A stretch of 45,326 nt of DNA from Acidobacteriota bacterium. Its GTDB lineage: Bacteria; Acidobacteriota; Terriglobia; 2-12-FULL-54-10. The notes beneath the pieces were generated by a model, which was given only the letters and a program-made list of their open reading frames with translations, was not told the origin of the DNA and made no database searches. Each line of letters opens with the position of its first letter. The stretch's first letter is position 1. The stretch lies in the NCBI GenBank assembly GCA_016199675.1, contig JACQGE010000011.1:1-45326 (forward strand), written 5' to 3'. The position numbers and the translations under genes were made by a program. Shown in pieces: positions 19,901-26,923 of the stretch.

Positions 19901-20141
19901 CTCTTACGGTATATGAACCTACCGGTAGTTGCCGCAGGTGATATACACCTCTAGCATCGGACCCCGCCGCGCGGCTGAATCCCGTCGCCACGTTTGTGCC
20001 CGTTACCGCCGCTCCCGGGATAACCGCCCCGGTATTATCGGTGACCGTTCCAGAAATCGTGGCCGTCGTGACCTGCGCGAGGGAGATCCCCCCACTCAGA
20101 ACCCAAATCAATGCCGTTCCCAAGATTCTCTGCCTCTTCAT
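16959..20141 (-). CDS. Receptor C: Oar-like TonB-dependent receptor
   Basis: A protein of 1,060 residues with the start ATG at 20141 and AGGAG upstream. The signal peptide is residues 1-23. A carboxypeptidase-regulatory-like domain follows at about 24-115 (TISGTVTDNTGAVIPGA), then a plug with LPLNGRDF at 145-152 and YLVDGIEI near 200, then GGAVVNSITRSGTNEIHGSV. A beta-barrel fills the rest and ends RQIQFALKLEF. It should sit in the outer membrane and import or bind a large ligand; the family in general does not allow the ligand to be predicted. It is a tandem paralogue of receptor D, lying just downstream of it, and is followed by the DinB-like gene. It lacks the paired-cysteine signature of receptors A, E and F. 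Confidence 0.92.
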   Translation of the reverse strand: MKRQRILGTALIWVLSGGISLAQVTTATISGTVTDNTGAVIPGAAVTGTNVATGFSRAAGSDARGVYHLRQLPVGSYTVRVEMSGFQSAVRAGVTLTVGQEATLNFSLNVGAVAEVITITGEAPMVETTASSVSALVDDRQIRALPLNGRDFTQLLTLQMGSIEADRKGGGNIGRGTGKRISVNGSRATSNLYLVDGIEISDHMNQAPGGVSGQALGVEAIQEFAVLNSSYSAAYPSQGGAVVNSITRSGTNEIHGSVFEFFRNDVLDASEWTANRNNAERPPFRRNQFGFSVGGPIVKDKTFYFGSLEAVRERLGTSTTANVPDENARQGLLPIVDAQGKVTGFNDVGVHPDIEPFLPLYPPINGERFPTLGTGEFFNVFSQPTDQYFWMARVDHRFSEADNIYLRYTFDGSERSAPNPTLTALNASEVYWQYVTLEHSHIFSPTWINTLRLGYNRTHAFEHEPTTFEPLPPQFDFTPGNRFGVESTLSVSGLSSIGGSATRDYYTNFYQVTEDVLTTQGSHQLKFGGRVVKYGNNWFLPTNRFGGYSFRSIENFLQAQPQTFRGMNPVGADVHRSYTQWMIGAYIDDTYQVRPRLTLNLGLRYEMAKVMTEKHDRIWVFRTTFDPAPTQGPPYNSIPQRWNFQPRIGFGWDVRGDGRTAVRAGFGLYQQYLRSAQWGTIPLRQPPLFDLVSAQNPPFLGVYRTVDPAGLKSSLQSMNYDFDPPYLMQYNLSIQHEIMADTSLLVAYVGSRGNHLTAIRDANIKEPTILPDGRKCFNFTGGNPSCPNGSLTLRNPNIVGDTRTFFDGQSFYNSLQVNLNRRFQRGLQVGLSYTYSKLIDDGPERWDSTGAPGASDAGEQDPDDSKERRGLSMLDVRNNMVINFLYEVPMGDFGNRIANGLLKGWQVNGILRTTSGKPFTPKLGYNRAATGLTDSGSSRPNLKPGANNNPVLGGPDQYFDPTAFELQPRGFFGNAGVGTIIGPGYTNLDFGLVKNFLIGERQRVEFRAEFFNILNHPNFLRPSGVIHRSRTAVFPDPQGGRIEDTVNPARQIQFALKLEF

Positions 20142-20150
20142 AATTCATCT

Positions 20151-20205
20151 CCTGTTAGGTTGGAAAAAACTTTCTGCCAATGTCGTTGTTTCTCGCCAGC
20201 GCTCG
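20151..20205 (-). repeat. Duplicated 5' leader of receptor C
   Basis: The roughly 55 bases upstream of receptor C match those upstream of receptor D at 23584-23639 nearly base for base, including TTGGCAGAAA, a T-run and TCCAAC, then AACAGG just before the start. TTGG and CCAA can pair around the T-rich loop. Its survival beside two diverged coding regions suggests that the tandem duplication included the leader and that the leader is constrained. Confidence 0.65.
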
Positions 20206-20399
20206 GTAGAGCGTGCTTCGCGATCATCCTTCTGTGTTCGCTTCGGAGCCACAATTCCTTCCCTTGCTTGCCGAATTTATGAATCTCCTGCTTTTCCAGC
20301 AAAGCACCTGAACTGCGTTCCAGGCGCTGTCACCTCATTATTTTTTCCTTTTCGCCCGCCGAGCTATGGCAAAATCTCGTCTATTTCAAGAGCGGCAGT

Positions 20400-23300
20400 T
20401 CAGAATTCCAATTTCAGTGCGAACTGGATTTGCCGCGCAGTGTTAATGGTGTCCGTGATCCGCCCCGCTAGAGGGTTTGGAAAGATAGCTGTCGCGCCTG
20501 TCTGGATCGTTGAGTTCGGACGAGCAAAGTAGGGATGGTTGAGGAGGTTAAAGAATTCCGCCCGGAATTCCATGCGCTGCCGCTCGCCCAAAGGAAAATC
20601 CTTGACCACCGCAAAATCCAGGTTCGTAGCTGCCGGCCCAATGATCGTCTGCACTCCCGCGTTTCCGAAAAATCCACGCGGCTGAAGCTCGAATACACTG
20701 GGGTCAAAGTATTTGTCTGGCCCTCCCAAAACCGGGTTGTTACTCGCCCCGGGTTTCAAGTTCGGGCGGTTATTAGCGGATCCTGTGGACCCCGTTTCAG
20801 CCCGGTTGTAACCCAGGGTTGCAGTAAAAGGCTTCCCAGCAGCCCTCCGCATGATTCCATTCACCTGCCAACCGTTTAACAATCCTCTGGCAATCCTTCC
20901 CCCAAAATCACCCGTAGGTAGGTCATAAAGGAAATTGATCACCAGGTTGTTTCGCACATCCAGAACACTCAAGCCCCGATTCTCCTTGTGGTTAAACCGA
21001 TCTTGCGAACCGGCATTGCTTGCTTGGCTGTCCCATCGGTCCGAGCCCTCATCAATTAATTTAGAGTAGGCATAAGAGAGTCCCACTTGCAGACCCCCCT
21101 GGAAGCGCCGATTGAGATTCACCTGCAAGGAGTTGTAGAAGGATTGCCCATCAAAATACGTCCGGGCATCGTCCGTGAGGTTAGGGTTGCGCAGAGTGAG
21201 GCTGCCATTGGGACAAGAGGGATTACCACCTGTGAAATTGAAACACTTAGTGCCGTCCGCCAAGATCGTCGGCTCCTTGAAATTGGCCAACCGAACGTTA
21301 CCTAAATGATTTCCTCGTGATCCGACATAAGCGACCATCACTGAAGTATTCGCTATTAGTTCATGCTGAACGGTGAAGTTGTACTGCATCAGATAGGGCG
21401 GGTCTAGCTCGTAATCCATAGATTGTAAACTCGGCTTCGTAGTCGCTGGATCCACAGTCCGGTATACTCCCAAGAAGGGCGGATTGGAGGCAGTCACACG
21501 GAAAAAGAGAGGAGGCTGGCGTAGGGGGATGGTGCCCCAATGAGCGGAACGAAGATACAGTTGATACAGCCCAACCCCGGCTCGCACTGCCGTCTTTCCG
21601 TCTCCCCGCGCATCCCAGGCGAAGCCAATTCGCGGCTGGAAATTCCACCACTGTGGGATGCTATTGTAAGGTGGACCTTGGGTAGGGGCGGGGTCCAATT
21701 CCGCGCGAAAAACCCATATCCGATCATGTTTTTCTGTCGGAACCCTTGCCATCTCGTACCGCAGACCCAGGTTCAAAGTCAGGCGCGGTCGAACCTGGTA
21801 AGTATCGTCAATGTACGCACCAATCATCCACTGAGTATAGCTCCGATGGACATTCGCGCCCTCCGGATTCATGCCCACGAAGAGTCGTGGAGTCGCCCTC
21901 AAGAATGCTTCAAGTGTAGCAAAGCTGTAGCCTCCGTAGGTATCGGTGGGGAGATACCAATTGTTCCCATATTTCATGACGCGACCACCGAACTTAAGCT
22001 GATGCGGGCCCTGCGTGGTCAAAACATCATCCATCACCTGGTAGAAGTTCGTGGTGTAGTCACGGGTGGTGCTCCCTCCGATCGAAGAAAGTCTGCCGCC
22101 GTCCAGTGAGAGCGTTGATTGGTCTCCAAACCGGAAACCGGGAGTAAAGTCAAATTGGGGCGGAAGAGGCGCAAAAGTAAATTCCGCCGCTTCCCGCGGA
22201 TGAGTCCGAGTGTATCCCAGCCGCAACGTGTTGATCCAAATCGGCGAAAAAAGGTGACTATGTTCCAATGTGACATAGTCCCATCGAGTCGCCGACGTCA
22301 GCAGGTAGGTCAGCGTGTTATTCGGAGCCGAGTTCTTAGAATCGTCGAACGTATAGCGAAGAAAAATGCTATCAGAATCCGAGAAACGATGATCCACACG
22401 GGTCATCCAATAATATTCATCGGTCGGCTGGCTGAACACATTGAAAAACTCCCCTGTCCCCAGGGTAGGAAATCTTTGCCCGTTTACCGGTGGGTACAAC
22501 GCCAGGAAAGGTGCGATGTTTGGATGGACACCCACATCGCTGTAACCGACGACATTCCCCGACTGCACGATCGGGAGGAACCCTTTCCGTGTGTTCTCAT
22601 CCGGCACCGTGGCGGTGGTGGTCCTTCCTAATCGCTCCTCCAACACCTCCAGCGTTCCAAAATAAAACGTTTTGTCCTTCAGGATAGGCCCGCCCAGAGA
22701 AAAGCCGAACTGATTGCGCTTGAAGGGGGGTTTGGGCTTATTGTTGCGATTGGCAGCCCATTCGTTGGCGTCCAGAATATCGTTTCGGAGAAATTCGAAG
22801 ACCGAGCCATGAATCTCATTGGTTCCCGATCGTGTAACCGCATTAATCACAGCTCCGCCTTGGCTCGGGTAAGCCGCGCTATAGCTGCTACTCAACACCA
22901 CAAACTCCCGGAGCGCTTCCACTCCCAGGGCCTGTCCCGTGACCCCTGCCGGAGCCTGATTCATGTGGTCCGATATCTCGGTGCCATCCACCAAATACGT
23001 ATTGGCAGTCGTTCTGGCACCGTTAACCGAAATCCTCTTCCCAGGCGCAGTACCAATGTTTCCGCCTCCTTTGCGGTCTGCCTCGATCGCCCCAACTTGC
23101 AGGGTTAACAGCTGCGTGAAATCCCGTCCGTTCAGGGGCAGAGCGCGAATCTGGCGGTCATCTACAAGGGCTGAGAGAGATGAAGTTGTAGTTTCCACAA
23201 TGGGAGCCTCGCCGGTGATTGTAATTACTTCTGCGACCGCTCCGATATTAAGGGAAAAATTTAATCCCGCTTCCTGGCCCACCGTCAACTTGATGCCATC

Positions 23301-23573
23301 CCGAACTGCCGCCTGGAATCCAGCCATTTCCACTTTCACCGTATACGTGCCTACCGGTAGTTGCCGAAGGTGATACACGCCTCTCGGATCCGACTCCACG
23401 GTGCGGGTAAATCCTGTCTCCACGTTTGTGCCGGTTACAACCGCGCCTGGGATGACCGCCCCGGTATTATCGGTGACCGTCCCAGAAATCGTGGCCGTCG
23501 TGACCTGCGCTAGGGAAATCCCCCAACTTAGAACCCAAACCGATACAACTCCTAAGATTCTCTGTCCCCTCAT
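20400..23573 (-). CDS. Receptor D: Oar-like TonB-dependent receptor
   Basis: A protein of 1,057 residues, colinear with receptor C over its whole length and identical at most positions by eye, so the two arose by tandem duplication. The start at 23573 has AGGGG upstream. Signal peptide MRGQRILGVVSVWVLSWGIS, regulatory-like domain, plug (LPLNGRDFTQLLTLQ, YLVDGTEI) and barrel ending RQIQFALKLEF are all present. Differences cluster in the predicted outer loops; for example, the segment after TKLIDEGSDRWD is shorter than in receptor C. It follows the ankyrin gene by 164 bp in the same direction and is separated from receptor C by 258 bp. An outer-membrane uptake or binding role is inferred from the family. 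Confidence 0.92.
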   Translation of the reverse strand: MRGQRILGVVSVWVLSWGISLAQVTTATISGTVTDNTGAVIPGAVVTGTNVETGFTRTVESDPRGVYHLRQLPVGTYTVKVEMAGFQAAVRDGIKLTVGQEAGLNFSLNIGAVAEVITITGEAPIVETTTSSLSALVDDRQIRALPLNGRDFTQLLTLQVGAIEADRKGGGNIGTAPGKRISVNGARTTANTYLVDGTEISDHMNQAPAGVTGQALGVEALREFVVLSSSYSAAYPSQGGAVINAVTRSGTNEIHGSVFEFLRNDILDANEWAANRNNKPKPPFKRNQFGFSLGGPILKDKTFYFGTLEVLEERLGRTTTATVPDENTRKGFLPIVQSGNVVGYSDVGVHPNIAPFLALYPPVNGQRFPTLGTGEFFNVFSQPTDEYYWMTRVDHRFSDSDSIFLRYTFDDSKNSAPNNTLTYLLTSATRWDYVTLEHSHLFSPIWINTLRLGYTRTHPREAAEFTFAPLPPQFDFTPGFRFGDQSTLSLDGGRLSSIGGSTTRDYTTNFYQVMDDVLTTQGPHQLKFGGRVMKYGNNWYLPTDTYGGYSFATLEAFLRATPRLFVGMNPEGANVHRSYTQWMIGAYIDDTYQVRPRLTLNLGLRYEMARVPTEKHDRIWVFRAELDPAPTQGPPYNSIPQWWNFQPRIGFAWDARGDGKTAVRAGVGLYQLYLRSAHWGTIPLRQPPLFFRVTASNPPFLGVYRTVDPATTKPSLQSMDYELDPPYLMQYNFTVQHELIANTSVMVAYVGSRGNHLGNVRLANFKEPTILADGTKCFNFTGGNPSCPNGSLTLRNPNLTDDARTYFDGQSFYNSLQVNLNRRFQGGLQVGLSYAYSKLIDEGSDRWDSQASNAGSQDRFNHKENRGLSVLDVRNNLVINFLYDLPTGDFGGRIARGLLNGWQVNGIMRRAAGKPFTATLGYNRAETGSTGSANNRPNLKPGASNNPVLGGPDKYFDPSVFELQPRGFFGNAGVQTIIGPAATNLDFAVVKDFPLGERQRMEFRAEFFNLLNHPYFARPNSTIQTGATAIFPNPLAGRITDTINTARQIQFALKLEF

Positions 23574-23583
23574 ACATTTATCC

Positions 23584-23639
23584 CCTGTTACGTTGGAAAA
23601 AATTTTCTGCCAATGTCGTTATTTCTCCCCAGCACTTGG
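23584..23639 (-). repeat. Duplicated 5' leader of receptor D
   Basis: This is the counterpart of 20151-20205. It has the same GACATTGGCAGAAA, T-run and TCCAAC block before the ribosome site AACAGGGG. Just upstream, TCGCTAAATAGCGA forms a small hairpin that is only partly kept before receptor C. Confidence 0.65.
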
Positions 23640-23737
23640 CAGTCGCTATTTAGCGATCATTACTTACGGCTAATGAAAAGCATTGACTCAGACTACTCTG
23701 CGATTTTTAATGAATAGGTGCTTCTTCTGTTCTGATT

Positions 23738-25285
23738 CTATTGAGCTTGAACAGTAACTGGATTCACTGGCTTGGACACGTCTTTGGTTTTATCCTCATT
23801 GACCCGATACTGAGGATCCTTCGGAGGAGTCTGAAGGTCCTTGACGGTTAACGGCACAGCGCCTAATTTGAGAAGCAGGTCTGCCGTACTTTCGTGAAGC
23901 CGCAGACGCCCTTGACTATTTACAACCGCAACCATCGCCATTGCTATCGTCCAGGGCGTCTGTCCGGTTTTGTCCTTCGCGTTCACCTTAGCACCCTTAT
24001 CCACTAAGAACTGAACAATCGAATTTGCCCCCACCGATGCGGCAGCATGGAGTGCGGTCTGGCCGTCAGCATCGGGCGCATTGATGTCATCACCTAGTTG
24101 CACCGCTAGTTGAATGGCCTCCAGAAAATTGCTCTCCTCTCCTGGCAGAAAATCTTGGGCACGTCCTGTTCCCGCCGCAACCATTATCGGTGTCTTGTCC
24201 TTTGTCCCCAGCCGGGGATTAGCGCCGCCCTCTGCCAACACGCGCATAAGATTGGCATCTCCCGATGCGGCTGCAAGGAAAAATGCCGTGGCGCCGACTA
24301 GACTCATGGGTGTTGACTGCCGGAAAGGCGCCCGCATGTTGCGCTCGTAATCTTTTGCGATGCGAGTATTTGGGTCTGCCCCATGCCTCAGAAGGGCTTT
24401 TACCAATCCAGTCATGTTCGGCGGTGGCAAAAGGTAAGGTTTGTATTCGATGTAGCTAAGATCCGAAAGTCCCTTCTGGACCGCATAATGCAATGCAGTC
24501 ATCCCATAGCCGTCCGCAGCATTTGAATCCGCACCTTTGTCCAGGAGAAATGTTGTAAACGCTTCGTGGCCGCTGGCGCTTGCCACCACCAATGCGCTGC
24601 CATCTTGTTTCGTGCCTTCATCCACATCGGATCCCGCGTCCAGCAAGATCCGAGCCAAATCCACATCCCCCACCCGGGCAGCAAATAATAATGGAGTAAA
24701 ACCCCTATTTGAGCGGGCATGTACGTCAGCCCCGTGCTCAATCAACACTCGCGCAGCTTTTACCTGTCCCTCCGCCACTGCCCACATTAAGGCGGTCTGC
24801 CCACGCCATGTTTCTTTTGCGTTCACTTCCGCCCCGTGGACCAGCAATGATTTCACAGCTTCTGCGTTGCCCGTCCGCGAACATGTCATGAGGGGCATCT
24901 CTTGGGTTCTGAGCAGTGGAGCATTTGGATTCGCGCCTGCTTTCAATAGCTTCTCCACCATAGCAGCATTCCCATTGCTGCATGCAAGCCAGAGCGGAGT
25001 GATGCCATAATCATTCGCGGCATTGGCATTAGCACCAGCGGCGATCAGGAGGTATGCTATTTCCAAGTCGCCACGATGAGCGGCCCAGGCCAAAGCCGTT
25101 GCGCCGTCCGCTTGGGCCGCGTTCACATCGGCTCCCTCCTTCAGGAGCAGATGCACAGCTTCTGTATTTGCGTTCCGAACCGCATCTATCAAGCTAAGAT
25201 CGCCGCTTGTGGGAGCAGCAAGGCTGGCGACTGACAATAGAGGCACAATCCACAAACCAATCAGACGTTCAATCTTTGCGTTCAT
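23738..25285 (-). CDS. Secreted ankyrin-repeat protein (module 2)
   Basis: A protein of 515 residues; the ATG at 25285 is preceded by GAAGGAGGCGCGACT. The signal peptide MNAKIERLIGLWIVPLLSVA is very like that of the module 1 paralogue. About a dozen ankyrin repeats follow (DGATALAWAAHRGDLEIAYL, then LIAAGANANA). Two longer insertions lie in the second half: a segment with YIEYKPYLLPPPNM and another with RNMRAPFRQSTPMS. These are the main differences from the other copies and might set partner specificity. The tail after the last repeat is charged and unstructured (PQYRVNEDKTKDVSKPVNPV). It lies between the DUF1552 gene upstream and receptor D downstream, all in one direction. The binding partner is unknown; no enzyme motif is seen. 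Confidence 0.9.
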   Translation of the reverse strand: MNAKIERLIGLWIVPLLSVASLAAPTSGDLSLIDAVRNANTEAVHLLLKEGADVNAAQADGATALAWAAHRGDLEIAYLLIAAGANANAANDYGITPLWLACSNGNAAMVEKLLKAGANPNAPLLRTQEMPLMTCSRTGNAEAVKSLLVHGAEVNAKETWRGQTALMWAVAEGQVKAARVLIEHGADVHARSNRGFTPLLFAARVGDVDLARILLDAGSDVDEGTKQDGSALVVASASGHEAFTTFLLDKGADSNAADGYGMTALHYAVQKGLSDLSYIEYKPYLLPPPNMTGLVKALLRHGADPNTRIAKDYERNMRAPFRQSTPMSLVGATAFFLAAASGDANLMRVLAEGGANPRLGTKDKTPIMVAAGTGRAQDFLPGEESNFLEAIQLAVQLGDDINAPDADGQTALHAAASVGANSIVQFLVDKGAKVNAKDKTGQTPWTIAMAMVAVVNSQGRLRLHESTADLLLKLGAVPLTVKDLQTPPKDPQYRVNEDKTKDVSKPVNPVTVQAQ

Positions 25286-25300
25286 AGTCGCGCCTCCTTC

Positions 25301-25339
25301 TTAAGCAGCAAAACGGCTTTCAATTAACCGCGTTTTCAT
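25301..25339 (-). CDS. Possible 12-residue leader peptide before the ankyrin gene
   Basis: The minus strand reads MKTRLIESRFAA and stops with TAA, immediately followed by the ankyrin gene's ribosome site GAAGGAGG. Termination of this mini-frame right at the site could allow translational coupling. Its own ribosome site is weak (AAGAGAT), so it may be chance. A hairpin GTGTCT/AGACAC lies a little further upstream. Confidence 0.25.
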   Translation of the reverse strand: MKTRLIESRFAA

Positions 25340-25576
25340 AATGTTATCTCTTGCACACGTAGAAATTGAATGTGTCTCGAAAGACACTTTTTCACACTCC
25401 GATACGGTGCCTTGCAGGCATGAACTTTCTGAGCTGTTTACTGTTAAATACGCCGACTTATCGTTGACCCGCCCTTTTTTGCAACAACATTTCATTCACC
25501 TAGGAGAAAAGTCGGCCCGCTACTTCCGACTATAGCCTAGAAAGCCATCTTTCTCCCCGGCATACTCCCAGTATTG

Positions 25577-26923
25577 CTATGCGACTGAAAGGAGTTCAAG
25601 TTTCCCAGTACTATCTCCAAAGTTCTCTACAGGAATATCCAGCTTGTCCAGCATAGTCAAGAAGAGGTTCGACATCGGCGTATCGTTCGAATAGCGAAGA
25701 TGCCGTCCTCCTTTGAGCCGGCCTGAAGCCCCTCCAGCCAAAAGTGCAGGCAGATTCTGGTGTAAATGCTGGTTGCCGTCACTGATCCCGCTACCGTACA
25801 GAATCATTGAATGGTCAAATAAGGATCCATCACCGTCCGGTGTAGACTTCAGCTTTTCCAGATAATAGGCAAATATTTTGGCGTGGAAGAGGTTGATCTG
25901 AGTCACTTTCGCAATCTTGTCAGGATCATTCTGGTGGTGCGATAGCGGGTGGTGTGCATCGGGAATGCCTATCTCGCGATATGTTCGATCGCTTTGTTCC
26001 CGACCCATCATAAAGGTAATAACGCGAGTCATATCACACTGGAAGGCTAATACCTGCAAATCGAACATCAGCTTGGCGTAATCATCAAACCGAGCAGGGG
26101 CCCCAGGAGGCCGATCGACTATGGGGAGTTCCCTGGAGGCTTGTTCCTCGGCTGCCTGGATGCGCCTCTCGATGTCTCGAATGGCATCAAGATATTCAGT
26201 AACCTTGGAACGATCCCGCGGCCCTAGCTCTGTCATCAGGTAAGTGGCAGCCTGGGTAATCGAGTCGAGTATGCTGGCATCCCTTCGGATGCGTGCGCGC
26301 CGCTCAACGGGATCGGTGCTACTACTGTCTCCAAACAAGCGCTCGAATATCGCACGCGGCTGATTTTCGATAGGCAGTGGCGTTGTGGGGGTGCGCCAGG
26401 AAAGTGTGTGCCGGAAGGCGCAGTTCCAGTTTCGCTCGCACTGACCTATGACATCATTCGCATCCAGGCCGAGCTCAAGCGAAGCGAGCTGTGTATGTTT
26501 GCCGAACTCTTGGGCGGCGATCTGGTCCACAGAGGTGCCTGCCTGACCTTCTCGCTTTGCATGAACGCCGGTAAGATAAGATGCACTCGCACGGTCATGC
26601 GGTGCCACCTCACCTTCGCCTGGTAGAGGATCCGCTGTATCGTGGTTCAGTCCAGTCAGCACAAGAAAATGATCTCGAAATGCAGCCAGCGGCTCGAGAG
26701 TCAGAGGCAACTCAAAAGCGGACCCCTCCGCTGTTGGCGTCCATTTGTCCATAATGATTCCGTTGGGAACGTAAACAAAGGACAGCCGAGTTGGTGACTT
26801 CGCCGCCAGTGCACGCGTGGCGGAGAATGCCGGCACCATCCCCTCCAAGAGGGGCAATGCCAACGCTGTCCCGAAGCCTCGCAAAAACGTGCGTCGGGGA
26901 ATAGCCTTCTTAAAAATCATCAT
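25577..26923 (-). CDS. Tat-exported DUF1552 (HXXSHH family) protein, module 2
   Basis: A protein of 448 residues. The ATG at 26923 overlaps the stop of the upstream cytochrome by four bases (ATGA), indicating translational coupling. The N-terminus carries a twin-arginine signal, PRRTFLRGFGTALALPLLEG. The family motif is HPLSHH at residues 325-330, the only copy in this window that keeps the canonical Ser. A CERNWNC pair at about 162-168 may form a disulphide. The C-terminal part contains ILYGSGISDGNQHLHQNLP and GDSTGKLELL. The protein is probably folded before export and works beside the secreted cytochrome. Catalytic activity is not known for the family. Confidence 0.92.
   Translation of the reverse strand: MMIFKKAIPRRTFLRGFGTALALPLLEGMVPAFSATRALAAKSPTRLSFVYVPNGIIMDKWTPTAEGSAFELPLTLEPLAAFRDHFLVLTGLNHDTADPLPGEGEVAPHDRASASYLTGVHAKREGQAGTSVDQIAAQEFGKHTQLASLELGLDANDVIGQCERNWNCAFRHTLSWRTPTTPLPIENQPRAIFERLFGDSSSTDPVERRARIRRDASILDSITQAATYLMTELGPRDRSKVTEYLDAIRDIERRIQAAEEQASRELPIVDRPPGAPARFDDYAKLMFDLQVLAFQCDMTRVITFMMGREQSDRTYREIGIPDAHHPLSHHQNDPDKIAKVTQINLFHAKIFAYYLEKLKSTPDGDGSLFDHSMILYGSGISDGNQHLHQNLPALLAGGASGRLKGGRHLRYSNDTPMSNLFLTMLDKLDIPVENFGDSTGKLELLSVA

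Noticed and set aside
20142-20399. Sigma54 promoter before receptor C (TGGCAG region)
   Set aside because: The -24-like TGGCA is present but the GC of the -12 element is missing.
21540-22109. Plus-strand open frame opposite receptor D
   Set aside because: Antisense shadow of the receptor; a similar shadow in receptor C reflects paralogy only.
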